Shown here: piece by piece, positions 32,870-43,782 of the stretch | Layout of the letters: each line of letters begins with the position of its first letter | Position numbering within the stretch: the stretch's first letter is position 1 | The notes under the pieces: generated by a model | Told to the model about the DNA's origin: nothing | Seen by the model: the letters and a program-made list of their open reading frames with translations, nothing else | The model's database searches: none | Position numbers and translations under genes: made by a program | Assembly (NCBI GenBank): GCA_029990175.1 | Contig: JARKIP010000005.1 | Location: forward strand, 55,665,001 to 55,729,000 | Direction of reading: 5' to 3' | DNA length: 64,000 nt | From: Petunia secreta | Taxonomy: Eukaryota > Streptophyta > Magnoliopsida > Solanales > Solanaceae

Positions 32870-33645
32870 GACATCGGGTTGTCTGCCCTCCGTCGGTGCA
32901 TTGGGCTGTGTACCTTCCGCAAAAAAATAAAATGACAAAATCGATATCAGGTTGTGTACCCTCAACCGATGCTTCGGGCTGTGTACCCTCAGCTAATTTA
33001 AAATGCTAATTGATATTGGGCTGTGTACCCACAACCGACGCCTTGGGCTGTGTACCCTCAGCTAATTTAATATGCAAATCGATATCGGGCTGTGTACCCT
33101 CAACCGACACCTTGGGCTGTGTACCCTCAGCTAATTTAAAATGAAAATCGATATCGGGCTGTGTACCCTCAACCGACGCCTTGCCCTATGTACCCTCAGC
33201 TAATTTAAAATACAAATTGGTATCGGGTTGTGTACCCTCAACCGATGCCTTGGGCTGTGTACCCTCAGCTAATTTAAAATGCGAATCGATATTGGGCTGT
33301 GTACCCTCAATCGACGCTTTGGACTGTGTACCCTCAGCTAATTTAAAATGCGAATCGATATCGGGATGTGTACCCTCAACCGACGCCTTGGGCAGTGTAC
33401 TCTCAACCGACGCCTTGGGCTGTGTACCATCAGCTAATTTAAATGCAAATCGATATCGGGCTATGTATCCTCAACCGACGCCTTGGGCTGTGTACCCTCA
33501 GCTAATTTAAAATAAAAAATCGATATCGGGCTGTGTACCCTCAACCGATGCCTTGGGCTTTGTACTCCCAGCTAATTTAAATGGCTGTGTACCCTCAACC
33601 GATGCTTCGGGCTGTGTACTCTCAGCTAATTTAAAATGACAAAAC
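32870..33645 (-). repeat. Tandem array, about 11 copies of a ~69-bp unit, in the Ogre 3' region
   Basis: Each unit contains two related halves, seen on the plus strand as GGGCTGTGTACCCTCAACCGA and GGGCTGTGTACCCTCAGCTAA. These are followed by TTTAAAATGC and TCGATATCG. The first copies (near 32870) are the most diverged, and one internal unit (near 33385-33440) has a partial duplication. The unit is close to 69 bases, a multiple of three, so both strands show repeating 23-residue pseudo-peptides; these are a by-product of length. Repeats between integrase and the 3' LTR are characteristic of Tat elements and are a known source of plant satellites. Confidence 0.9.
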
Positions 33646-34319
33646 TTTGCTGAAATACCTCTGTCGTGTGTTTCCCAATTATGTATTTTTGTGCCTGCAT
33701 CCAAAGAAAGATTGGTGAGTTGTATGAGGCGGCCTGGTTTGTGCATTCTTGGCTTGCTTCGCGCTTGCTGTCTACGAGTGCCGGGATCTTGTGCGTAAAA
33801 TAGTACGTAATGCGAATGATTTCGAAAAACTTTTATAAGAAAGAAATGAAATATTTGTCCTATTGAGCCACAAGTCGCGTTGTGTAAAGACAAAGTTATC
33901 GTTCTTCATGGCGTTCCAAACTCCATTAAGTGAATTTTGAGGGCGACCTCAAAATTCTGCTCCAGTTTGCATTTGAAATTTTTAAGAGGTCCTAAAAAAT
34001 TTCTGCCTCAGTGTCAATTATATTTGTCCTTTAGGAATTTTTAAGAGTTCTGCCCTAGTGTTTGCTTTGTGGGAAAATGAAATTTTTATATTTATGCGAC
34101 CGAACCTTGAATAGGTTGCCTACATATCCCACTTGGGGAATCATGTCGTGACGTAGTTCAGATTACATTATGTATTGCAGAATGAGGAAATCACTAATCA
34201 GTACGAACTCCTACACATAGTATCTCTTGACAACGTCTGAGTTGATTGGTTTTGGCCAGACTTCTCCGTCCATCTCTGCCAATATCAATGCTCATCCATT
34301 CAGAACTCGGTGAACCATG
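33646..34319 (-). other. Ogre-like 3' untranslated region between integrase and tandem repeats
   Basis: A short minus-strand ORF (33893-33507) runs into the repeats but has no recognisable domain. The rest is non-coding. The paired phrases AATTTTTAAGAG(T/G)TC and CTGCC(T/C)(C/T)AGTGT near 33970-34060 show a small local duplication. Confidence 0.45.
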
Positions 34320-35585
34320 TACGGTCTTGCCAATTTGGTGCAAACTTGCCTTTTGCTTCTTCTTGATTTGGGAATATCTTCTTTAGTACTAATTGCCCAG
34401 GTTCAAAGAATCTCTCTCGTCCTTTCTTGCTGAATTCCTTAGCCATCCTCCTCTAATATAATTGCCCATGACATATCGCATTCAATCTCTTACCATTGAT
34501 GAGGGCCAATTGCTCTATTCTTCCTTTGATCCATTCAGCATCTTTCAATTGTGTCTCTTGGATGATTCTCAAAGATGGTATGTCGACCTCTGCGGGTATC
34601 ACTACCTTGGTGCCATACACCAACAAAGAAGAAGTAGCCCCCGTTGACGTTCTCATTGTGGTGCGATACCTTAACAAGGCATAGGGTAGGTTCTCGTGCC
34701 ATTGCTTTCAATTGTTTGTCATCTTGCGCAATATCCTCTTGATGTTCTTATTGGCCGCCTCGACCGCACCTTTCATCTGAAGTCTGTATGTAGTGGAGTT
34801 GCGATGCTTGATCTTGAAAACCTCACAGGTTTCTTTCATTAGGTCACTGTTGAGATTGGACCCATTGTCAGTGATGATGGATTCAGGAATGCCAAACCGA
34901 CAGATCATCTTATCACGGACAAAGTTTGACACCACGTTCTTTGTTACTGATTTGTATGATGTAGCTTCTACCCATTTGGTAAAATAATCAATGGCCACCA
35001 GTATGAAGCAATGCCCATTGGAAGCGGCTGGCTCGATAGGTCCTTTGACATCCATTCCCCAGGCAGCAAAAGGCCAAGGCGACCCCATAATTTTCAGTTT
35101 ATTGGGAGGCACTCGAATCATATCTCCACGGACTTGGCATTAATGGCATTTCTTTTTGTGCTTTATGCAGTCATGCTCCATTGTCATCCAGAAATAACCA
35201 GCCCTCAGAATCTTCTTGGCGAGTACGAAACCGTTCATGTGTGGGCCACACGTCCCAAAATGTATCTCTTCCAACAATTTAGCGGCTTCTTTTGCGTCCA
35301 CGCATCTTAGCAACCCTAGATCGGGTGTCTTCTTGTACAAAACCTCTCCGTTCAGAAAGAAACCATTATCCAACCTCCTCAGTGTTTTCTTTTGGAGACT
35401 TGTTGCATTCCTTGGATAATTGCCATCTTTGAGAAGCCCTTTGATGTCGTAGAACCAAGGTTGTCCATCTGATTCTTCTTCCACGTGGTAGCAGTATGCT
35501 GGCTGCTTCCTCACTGTCATGGGTATTGGGTCAATGCAGTTCTTGTCAAGATGCTTGATCATAGAAGATATGGTAGCCAAAGCAT
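34320..35585 (-). pseudogene. Integrase of the Ogre-like element
   Basis: Reading from the right, a linker is followed by the zinc-binding domain (IHFGTCGPHMNGFVLAKKIL, then HDCIKHKKKCH, 35310-35140), with a TAA right after it. The core has WGMDVKGPI (near 35057), a second Asp in ITDNGSNLNSD (near 34870) and the Glu in GAVEAANKNIKR (near 34755). After another stop near 34708, the C-terminal part covers ALLRYRTTMRTSTGATS and FEPGQLVLKK (34677-34390). The catalytic triad is visible, but at least three stops break the frame. Confidence 0.85.
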
Positions 35586-35598
35586 CTGCGAACTCATT

Positions 35599-37160
35599 TT
35601 ACAATCTAGGTACATGCTGGAATTCTATCTTGGTGAATCTTTGCTTTAACTCCTTTATGCATTCCAAGTATGGAAATATCTTGGAATTCTTTGCTGTCCA
35701 CTCTCCTCGGACTTGGTGAATCAGTAAGTTAGAATCCCCGATTGCTAACAGCTCTTGTATGTTCATGTCTACTACCAATCTAAGCCCCAGGATAAATGCT
35801 TCATACTTTGCCATGTTGTTGGTGCAAGGAAATCTTAGTTTGGCCGTGACATGATAGTGTTGTCCAGTCTCGGAAACTAATACTGCTCCAATGCCTACTC
35901 TTTTGAAAATGACCGCTCCATCGAAGAATAGCCTCCAACCATCATACTCTTTGGTGATATTTTCTCCCACGAACATAACTTCCTCGTCAGGGAAATAGGT
36001 GTGCAAAGGTTCATAGTCATCTCCCACTGGATTCTCGACCATGTGATCAGCCAAAGCTTGAGCTTTCACCGCCTTTTGGGTGACCAAAGTGGTGTGAAAT
36101 TCACTGAGCAGCATCTTCCATTTAGCCAGCTTTCCGGTAGACATTGGTTTTTGGAAGATGTATTTGAGAGGATCCATCCTCGATATCAGCAATGTCGAGT
36201 AAGATGTCAGGTAATGTATCAACTTCTGTGTTGTCAAAGTCAGTGTGAAACATGTGCGCTCCAACAATGTATAATTGGCCTCGTAAGGAGTAAACTTCTT
36301 GCTTAGGTAGTATATTGCTTGCTCCTTTCTTCCAGTCGAATCATGTTGTCCCAACACACATCCAAAGGCCGAGTCTACTACGGACAGGTACAGGATTAAA
36401 GGTCGCCCATGCTCGAGTGGGACCAGCACAGGTGGGCAAGACAAGTATTCTTTTATCCGATCGAACGATTTTTGGCAATCCTCTGTCCACTCGATCACTG
36501 CGTCTTTCTTTAGCAACTTGATGATTGGCTCACAGGTAACGGTGGATTGTGCTATGAAGCGGCTGATGTAGTTTAGCCTTCCCAGGAAGCTCATAACCTC
36601 TTTCTTGCTTTTTGGCGGTGGCAACTCTTTGATGGCTTTGATCTTGGATGGATCCAACTCGATACCCCTCATACTGACCATGAACACTAGAAGCTTCCCT
36701 GCTGGAACACCAAAAGCACATTTTGCCTGATTTAGCTTCAGATTGTACTTTAGCAAGCGGTTGAAAAACTTGCGCAAGTTGTCAAGATGCTCTGAACTCT
36801 TCTTTGATTTGACGATCACATCATCTACATAGACTTCAATCTATTTGTGCATCAGATCATGGAACATAGTTGTCATAGCCCTCATGTAAGTTGCCCCGGC
36901 ATTCTTCAGCCCGAATGGCATAACCTTGTAGCAATAAGTTCCCCAGGATGTAGTGAAAGCTGTCTTCTCAGCATCCTCCTCATCCATGAGAACTTGATGG
37001 TAACCAGCGAAACAGTCCACGAATGATTGCAGCTCATGTTTCGCGCAATTATCAATCAGGATGTGTATGTTCGGCAGAGGAAAATCATCCTTCGAGCTTG
37101 CTCTATTCAGATCTCTATCATCCACGCAAACTCGGAGTTTCCCATCTTTCTTTGGCACTG
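35599..37160 (-). pseudogene. Reverse transcriptase and RNase H of the Ogre-like element
   Basis: RT starts with VPVPKKDGKLRVCVDDRDLN (37160 on), then FVDCFAGYHQVLMDEED and MPFGLKNAGATYMRAM, to a TAG at about 36843. After the stop EVYVDDVIVKSK holds the catalytic YVDD. FLGRLNYISRFIAQ is in the thumb/connection (near 36590). Two RNase H-like regions follow. One is the usual Gypsy RNase H (YLSVVDSAFGCVLGQ, near 36390). The other is a second, plant-type RNase H (WRLFFDGAV, MAKYEAFILGL, near 35930-35780), the dual arrangement typical of Tat elements. Stops at about 37175, 36843 and 35600 inactivate it. Confidence 0.9.
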
Positions 37161-37176
37161 GGACGATGTTAGCAAA

Positions 37177-37731
37177 TCAAGTTGGATATTTGACTGTTTT
37201 CAGAATCCTTGCATTGAGCTGCTTGGTTACTTCTTCACCAATTTTCAACAGAACCGATGACTTGAAGGTTCGGGCCTTTTGTTTGACTAGTGGAAATCTC
37301 GAATTGATAGGTAATTTGTGAGCTACCACGTCCGTACTTATGCCAGTCATGTCATTGTACGACCAGACGAATGCATCCTCATATTCTTTAAGAAACTCAA
37401 TATACAACTTTTTATCCTCGGCATTGAGATGAACACTGATCCTTATCGCCTTTACAACTTCTTCATCTCCTAGATTTATCACCTCAGTTTCCTCTAGGTT
37501 CGGCTTGGGCTTGTTTTCAAATCTCTCAATTTCTTCTTGTGTAGTTTGATCAAAATCATCATAATCAACTACAGTGTCCTCAAGCTCCATTGTTTCATTA
37601 CACATTGTGATTGTGGACTCAATGGGATTATTAGTATGAATGTTGAAACAAGTAAAATATTGCAATATTAAAAGATTAAAGCAAAAATTAAACGGGAAAT
37701 AGCGTGACATTTTATTTATGAATCCTTGCAA
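37177..37731 (-). pseudogene. Ogre-like polyprotein segment just upstream of RT
   Basis: The segment has an acidic part (VVDYDDFDQTTQEEIERF), then YIEFLKEYEDAFVWSYNDMTGI and VVAHKLPI, which lead into RT in Tat/Ogre polyproteins. The first 30 or so codons are hydrophobic and out of character, so the true segment probably begins downstream of an intron acceptor around 37650. It ends at a TGA (about 37176) where RT would read W. Confidence 0.75.
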
Positions 37732-37863
37732 AACAGAGTTTGTAGGGAGACATGTGCAACAAAGAGAAAAAAAGCAAATTCCACGACTCAGAGTCGGTTT
37801 TTTTTAATTTTTTTTATTTTTTTTTATAGAAAACAAAAAAAAATAAATTTTATCTCCACAGCT

Positions 37864-38263
37864 CTACCAAGGTCCATGGTAAGCTCGGGCCCGGTTGCTG
37901 ATCCAGTTGTTCAGTGCTGCTCCAGTTCCAGCCTTTGTCAGTCCAGGAGCTTCAACATGTTCTTCTAGGATTACACAGCAGTCTTCATCAGATATGAATA
38001 GATTTTGCATTCCTGCCAGTAGATCCTCTTCAGCATCAGCTATCTTCGGCTCCACTCCTTGTGCTGCGAACACCTCCCATTTTCGGCCATCCAAGTGTCC
38101 AGACGAGACGAAGATATGCAAGAGAGTCTTGGTGCTTTTCTTATAGAACTTGAAATCCAGTGACGCTTCTTCCATGCTCTTTTCGTAGGTCATAATGTAC
38201 CCTATGCCAGCCTTCACATTGTCGGGCCTCATCACAATTCTGATTGGCTCGACGATACCATCC
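37864..38263 (-). pseudogene. Ogre-like protease-RT linker, part left of the Athila insertion
   Basis: The frame continues from the G-patch region at 50184 across the Athila insertion: RIVMRPDNVKAGIGYIM, then LEEHVEAPGLTKAGTGAALNNW and ending PW. The T-rich stretch 37790-37850, A-rich on the coding strand, separates it from the RT frame, in the place where Ogre elements carry an intron. A donor-like GGTAGAG lies at its end. Confidence 0.7.
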
Positions 38264-39610
38264 TGATGTTTGGCATTTTATGCCTATATTTCCTTAATAA
38301 TTCCGCATATTTGAGCTTGTTTTGCACTCGTTTATTAGTTGTGAATGTGGTTGTACACTGATTTTGCGTTGTGCGTGTGTAGGTTGTTACGCGGTGCATT
38401 TGGAGTTTTTCGGAGCTTGATTGAGCATGAATTGGTTGAAGGATGATTGAGGATTGGATTGAGCACGCGAAAGCACGACACGGACACGATTTCGGACCAC
38501 GGAAGAAGGCGAGTTGGCTGGGTGCTGTGGGGCACGTGGCGCGCCCTCCACCGCGCCCCACTGCCCAGCGCGGTTCCCAACGTGGCGCGCCCCTAAGGCG
38601 CCCAAATTGTGGCGTTACTGATCATCTTGGCGCTTTCCGAGGCGCGGGGCGCCCGTTATAGCGCCCCGTGTGCGGTTTTTCACTTCCTATTCCATCTAGT
38701 ATTGGGTCTAAGTTATTACTAGGTGTTTGTAAACACTATAAATAGACTTGTACTTAGTTTTTGAAAGGGAGTTGATACCTTGGGAGCAATATTGAGAGCT
38801 ACATACTCATTGAACAAGGGTTTATTCCTAATCTTTCATCTATTACATCATTTACTTCATTATTACACCAAATTATTGCCTTGTGATTATGAATATGTGT
38901 GGCTAAACTTCACGTTCTAGGGTTAGAGTATTACATGAAGGTTGATTGTTGAAGGTTGATTCCCATTGATTTAATCCCATAACGGGTTGCTTATTCTTTC
39001 TTGATTTCACATGTGTAATTGTTAGAGCTCGATAATTATACATCATGTATGGTTTTTAGATTGAACTCGAAAGAGGGAATTTAATTACGTAATAAGGAAT
39101 AATAGAACTAGTTTGTGAACCCGGGCATCGGGGAACCAATTCGCGGGTAGGATAGACATATACTTGCTTGCCTAGTTTAACTCATTACATGAATCTTAAT
39201 GCGTGCATGTGATTTAACCCATAGACATATAGGGGTTGAAGTAGCTTGCATAGACTGTGAAGAACTGAAAGGTTTTCACAGTTACATTTACTCTGTCAGT
39301 TAGTAACCCGGGATTTAAGAAGTGGAATCAATTGGATACATCAGCTGGATTATTCGTAACTCTGACCCTGGACCGCTCTCTTGATATTGTTAAACAACCA
39401 AAGTATTCCTCATTGCTTGACTACATCTTTAGCACTTAACTTACTGCACTTTAGTTATAAAAACTCTTACAACCAAGAAAAAGACCCCTGAGTAGTTTGG
39501 AGGAATTGTTTGTTAGGTATTAGTCTGCTTAGTCCTCGTGGGAACGATATTCGATTTATCACTTTATTACTTGTCGACCGCGTATACTTGCGTGTGCGTT
39601 GGGAGCAACA
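38264..39610 (+). repeat. 5' LTR of the Athila element
   Basis: 1347 bases with a strikingly GC-rich block (about 38520-38670) of repeated GGCGC/GCGCC words in an otherwise AT-rich LTR. A TATA-like CTATAAATAG lies at 38744-38753. The overlapping ORFs of 70-120 codons over the GC block are compositional artefacts. Confidence 0.95.
38744..38753 (+). promoter_or_regulatory. TATA box in the Athila 5' LTR
   Basis: ACTATAAATAGAC lies in the middle of the LTR, after the GC-rich block, as expected for the U3/R boundary. The same motif occurs at the equivalent place in the 3' LTR (near 49304-49314). Confidence 0.6.
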
Positions 39611-39616
39611 AGTTTT

Positions 39617-39634
39617 TGGCGCCGTTGCCGGGGA
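39617..39634 (+). promoter_or_regulatory. Athila primer-binding site
   Basis: TGGCGCCGTTGCCGGGGA starts six bases after the LTR. This form is typical of the Athila lineage and is usually assigned to tRNA-Asp. Confidence 0.85.
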
Positions 39635-39732
39635 CTAATTACGGACTATTTCCTTTTGAACAATTACTTAATTGCTATTCAGGTTTAATTTTTTGTTGAG
39701 TTTCTTGTGCTGTTTCAGGCAATAGGTTTTGA

Positions 39733-40730
39733 ATGCAAAGGAACAAAAAGGACGAATCACTCGCACCTTTTGATCCCGAGCCTGAAAGAACCTTGAGAAA
39801 GGCAAAAAGGGAAGCGAGAGATCGAGAAGCATTAGCAATCGTACTTGCCTCTCTACCTGTTGAAATGGCTGAAGAACAAGCAGTAGCAGTGCGAGATGTG
39901 GCTCTTCCTAGTCTGAAAGGAGTAGAGTCAAGTATTGTGAAGCCTGCTATTATTGGAAACTTTGAGATCAAGCCCGGCATGATTCAGTTGCTGCATCTGA
40001 CGGGGCAATATGGTGGATTCCTGCATGAAGATCCGCAGCAACACCTGCAGAACTTTCTGGAGATCAGTGATACTTATACACCGGCAGGTGTGCCTACTAT
40101 TATGTGCGAATGACTTTGTTCCCATTTTCATTGATTGGGATAGCAAGGAAGTGGTTAAAGGCTGAAAAGCCTGGGTCTATCACTACTTGGGAGGATTTGG
40201 CTAAGAAATTCTTGGCTAAGTTTTATCCGTCTGCCAAGACGGCCAGGTTGAGGAGCGCAATTTTGTCCTTCAGGCAGTTAGAAGGAGAATCATTATATGC
40301 AGCCTGGGAGAGATTTAAAGCTTTATTGAGAGATTGTCCACACCACAACCAATCTAATGAGGTTATTGCACACACTTTTATTGAGGGATTGAACCAACAT
40401 ACTAAGATTGTGGTTGATGCTGCTGCTGGAGGCCAAGTGCTGGCCTTAAATTTTGAACAGATCTATGACTTACTTGATAAGTTTTCACAGAGCAATCCTG
40501 ATTGGCAGGGTGATGGCAGAGCTAATACGCAGGTTGAGGGTGCTAGCAGAGCTAATACGCAGAAAGCTGCTGGGATACTTCAACTAGATGGAATTTCAGA
40601 GCTGCGAGTGAAGATGGATGCTATTTCTAATCAAATCAGCAAGCTGACTCTCCAAGCGAAGCCACAACTAGCTCCAGTGCAACAAGTTCAGACTTTTTGT
40701 GAAGTATGTGGTGAGGATCATAGAACTTAG
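39733..40730 (+). pseudogene. Gag of the Athila element
   Basis: The ATG at 39733 begins a basic/acidic N-terminus, then FEIKPGMIQLLHLTGQYGG and DPQQHLQNFLEI, the start of the capsid domain. A one-base shift near 40104-40113 moves it into the second frame, with LFPFSLIGIARKWL, FRQLEGESLYAAWERFK and HTFIEGLNQHTKI. A zinc-knuckle-like CEVCGEDH near 40700 is followed by a TAG (40728) where the frame otherwise continues into 40764. Gag forms the particle. The two lesions would prevent a full-length product. Confidence 0.88.
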
Positions 40731-40763
40731 GTTTGTCCCTCTAACCCAGAGTCAGTATATTAT

Positions 40764-42629
40764 GTGGGTAATCAGAACAGATCACAGGGTCAAAATCGCA
40801 ATCAGTATGGTACCAGTTATAACACGGGTTGGCGTAATCACCCAAATTTTTCCTGGAGGGATACCCGTGAGCAGTTTCAGAGTAATGAGAGACCCCAATT
40901 TACTCAAAGCAATGCACCACAGCAGGGGTCGCAGTCACAGGCTCAGCCACAGCAGTCTAATGCTATGGAGGATATGCTCAGGAAACTTCTTGCAGGGCAG
41001 CAAAAGCTCATGGATGAGTCAGCATCTCAAGCACAAATAATTAAAGATTTGAGCAGTGCGCAGAAAGATCTTGAAAGACAGTTGGGGCAGCTTGCTGGAG
41101 CACAAAATAATAGACCTCGGGGTGCTTTACCGAGTGATACAGAGAAGAATCCTAAAGAATTTTTGCAAGCAGTTACTTTGAGGAATGGCAGAGCTTTAGA
41201 AGAACTTCCCCCAAAACCAAAGAGGCCTGTTGATGAGCTAGAGCCAAATGTTGATAGGGAAGTGGAAAAAGAAGCAGAGACAGTAATAGCAAAGCAGCCC
41301 GAGTCTGCTATTGTGAGACCACTACCACCTTTCCCTCAGAGGCTTCAGAAGCAGAAAGTTGATGCAGCATGCAAGAAATTCTTGGAGATTTTGAGCCAGA
41401 TTCAGGTAAATATTCCTTTGGTGGAGCTTTTGCGGGATGTTCCCAAATATGCTAAATACATCAAGGACATTGTTGCTAACAAGAGAAGATTGACTGAGTT
41501 TGAGACAGTTGCACTTACTGAGGAGTGCAGTTCCAGAGTTAGAAGCAAGCTTCCTCAGAAATTGAAGGACCCTGGCAGTTTTACCATCCCTTTAAAAATT
41601 GGTGAACATGAGGTTGGTCGAGCTTTATGTGATTTGGGTGCTAGTGTGAATTTGATGCCTTCTTCAGTTTTCAGGAAGCTAGGCCTGGGTGAGCCACGAC
41701 CCACTACTGTGACCCTGCAGCTTGCTGATAGATCTTTGACATGCCCCGAGGGGATTATTGAGGATGTGCTTGTACAAGTGGGTCAGTTCATATTACCCGT
41801 TGATTTTATTATTCTTGATTATGAAGCTGATCCTGAGGTTCCTCTCATCTTGGAAAGAGGATTTTTGGCTACTGCTAATGCTGTTATTCGAGTCAGAGCT
41901 GGAAAGATGATTATGAAGGTAAATGGGGAAGAAGCTGTGTTTAATGTGTTCAGAGCTACCCAGCTTCCTTCTCACTATGAAGAGTTGTCCATGGTAAAAG
42001 TGGTAGATGATGAGCTGACTGCTGATGAGAGGTCAATCCTGGCTTCTAATGTTGATTCGTTAGCACGGGCACTCTTATATGATGATGATGATATCCTGAA
42101 GGATGATGATACTGAAGAGTATTTGGAGGTTCTTAATATGCAGAGTAGATTAATCCCAGGGTGGAAGAAATTTGAGGAGCTTGATAGACCGTTGACCTTA
42201 ACTCCTGCTAAACCGTCTATTGAGAAAGCTCCTAATCTTGAGCTCAAACCTTTACCCGAGCATTTACGTTATGCTTATTTGGGTGAAGGTAATACGTTAC
42301 CCGTAATCCTTTCTTCTTTGTTGTCTGATGTGCAGGTTGAGAAGGTGTTGCGGGTTTTGCGAGAGCACAAAAGAGCTATTGGCTGGACTATTGCTGATAT
42401 TAGAGGGATTAGTCCTTCTTTCTGCATGCACAAAATTCTCTTGGAGGAAGATCATAAACCATCCATAGAGCAGCAGAGGAGGCTAAACCCAATTATGAAG
42501 GAGGTGGTGAAGAAAGAAGTTATCAAGTGGCTGGATGCTGGTATTATTTTTTCTATCTCTGACAGCAAGTGGGTGAGTCCAGTGCAATGTGTTCCTAAGA
42601 AGGGGGGGCATGACAGTGGTGAAGAATGA
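40764..42629 (+). pseudogene. Athila gag tail, aspartic protease and start of RT
   Basis: This is a long open segment of 621 codons. The N-terminal part is Gln/Asn-rich. Next comes LQAVTLRNGRALEE, and protease follows near 41575-41900: LCDLGASVNLMPSSVF, where the active-site D-L-G-A is the Athila form of D-S/T-G-A, and ILERGFLATANAVI. An acidic linker leads into VPKK at the RT start (about 42585). A run of seven G at 42602-42608 shifts the frame, and translation continues in the RT frame beginning at 42589. Confidence 0.88.
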
Positions 42630-43782
42630 GCACAATGAGTTGATTCCTACAAGAACTGTTACAGGGTGGCGAATTTGCATTGACTATAGGAAATTAAACA
42701 AGGCCACCAGGAAAGATCACTTCCCACTACCCTTTATTGATCAGATGCTGGATAGACTTGCAGGGCATGAATATTACTGTTTCTTGGATGGATATTCGGG
42801 CTACAATCAAATTGTGATAGCCCCTGAAGACCAAGAGAAGACCACTTTTACTTGTCCATATGGCACCTATGCATTTATGAGGATGCCATTTGGGTTGTGT
42901 AATGCCCCGGGGACTTTTCAGCGGTGCATGATGGCTATTTTCACTGACATGGTGGAAAAATTTGTGGAGGTATTTATGGATGACTTTTCAGTGGTTGGTG
43001 ATTCGTTTGATGAATGTTTGAGAAATCTTGATGCTGTGCTAAGCCGTTGTGAAGAAACAAATCTTGTGCTGAATTGGGAAAAATGCCACTTTATGGTTCA
43101 AGAAGGCATAGTACTTGGGCACAAGGTGTCAAAGCAAGGAATTGAGGTTGATAAGGCGAAGATTGAGTCTATTGAGAAATTACCACCACCTATCTCTGTT
43201 AAGGGGGTGCGTAGTTTCTTGGGACATTCAGGGTTCTATAGACGGTTCATAAAGGACTTCTCCAAAATTTCCACTCCCTTGTGCGAATTGTTGGAGAAGG
43301 ATGTGAAATTTGTGTTTGATGATGCTTGTCTCAAAGCATTTGAAGAGTTGAAGAAAAGGTTGGTGACCGCACCAATCATCATTGCTCCTGACTGGTCTTT
43401 GCTGTTTGAATTGATATGTGATGCGAGTGATAATGCTGTTGGGGCTGTTCTAGGCCAAAGGATTGGAAGAATCTTTCACTCCATCTATTATGCAAGCAAG
43501 ACGCTTGATGCAGCCCAGTCCAATTACACCACCACTGAAAAGGAGTTGCTAGCCGTAGTTCATGCTTTTGATAAGTTCAGATCTTATTTGGTTGGCACTC
43601 ATGTTGTTGTCTACACTGATCATGCCGCAATCCGGTATTTGTTTGAAAAGAAGGACTCCAAGCCTAGACTCATTAGATGGGTTCTCATATTGCAAGAGTT
43701 TGATTTGAAATTCGAGATCGCAAGGGGACTGAGAATCAAGTTGCTGATCATTTGTCAAGGTTGGAGAATAGAGATCATGTAG
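42589..43782 (+). pseudogene. Reverse transcriptase and RNase H of the Athila element
   Basis: RT motifs in order: WRICIDYRKLNKATRKDHFPL, CFLDGYSGYNQI, MPFGLCNAPGTFQRCM, and catalytic VFMDDFSV near 42970 (FMDD, usual for Athila). Then come FLGHSGFYRRFIKDFS in the thumb and RNase H with ELICDASDNAVGAVLGQ (near 43410) and VVYTDHAAIRYL (near 43610). A frameshift near 43735 sends the ORF off before the normal junction NQVADHLSRL, which is visible in the neighbouring frame. Confidence 0.93.

Noticed and set aside
32870..33645. CRISPR-like regularly spaced repeats
   Set aside because: Units are head-to-tail without unique spacers, in plant retrotransposon DNA.
33181..33893. Repeat-peptide ORFs over the 69-bp array (both strands)
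   Set aside because: They arise because the repeat unit is a multiple of three. No start context, domain or conservation supports a protein.
38232..38661. Overlapping ORFs in the Athila LTR and their copies at 48770-49229
   Set aside because: They sit on the GC-rich block in several frames at once and have no recognisable domain.
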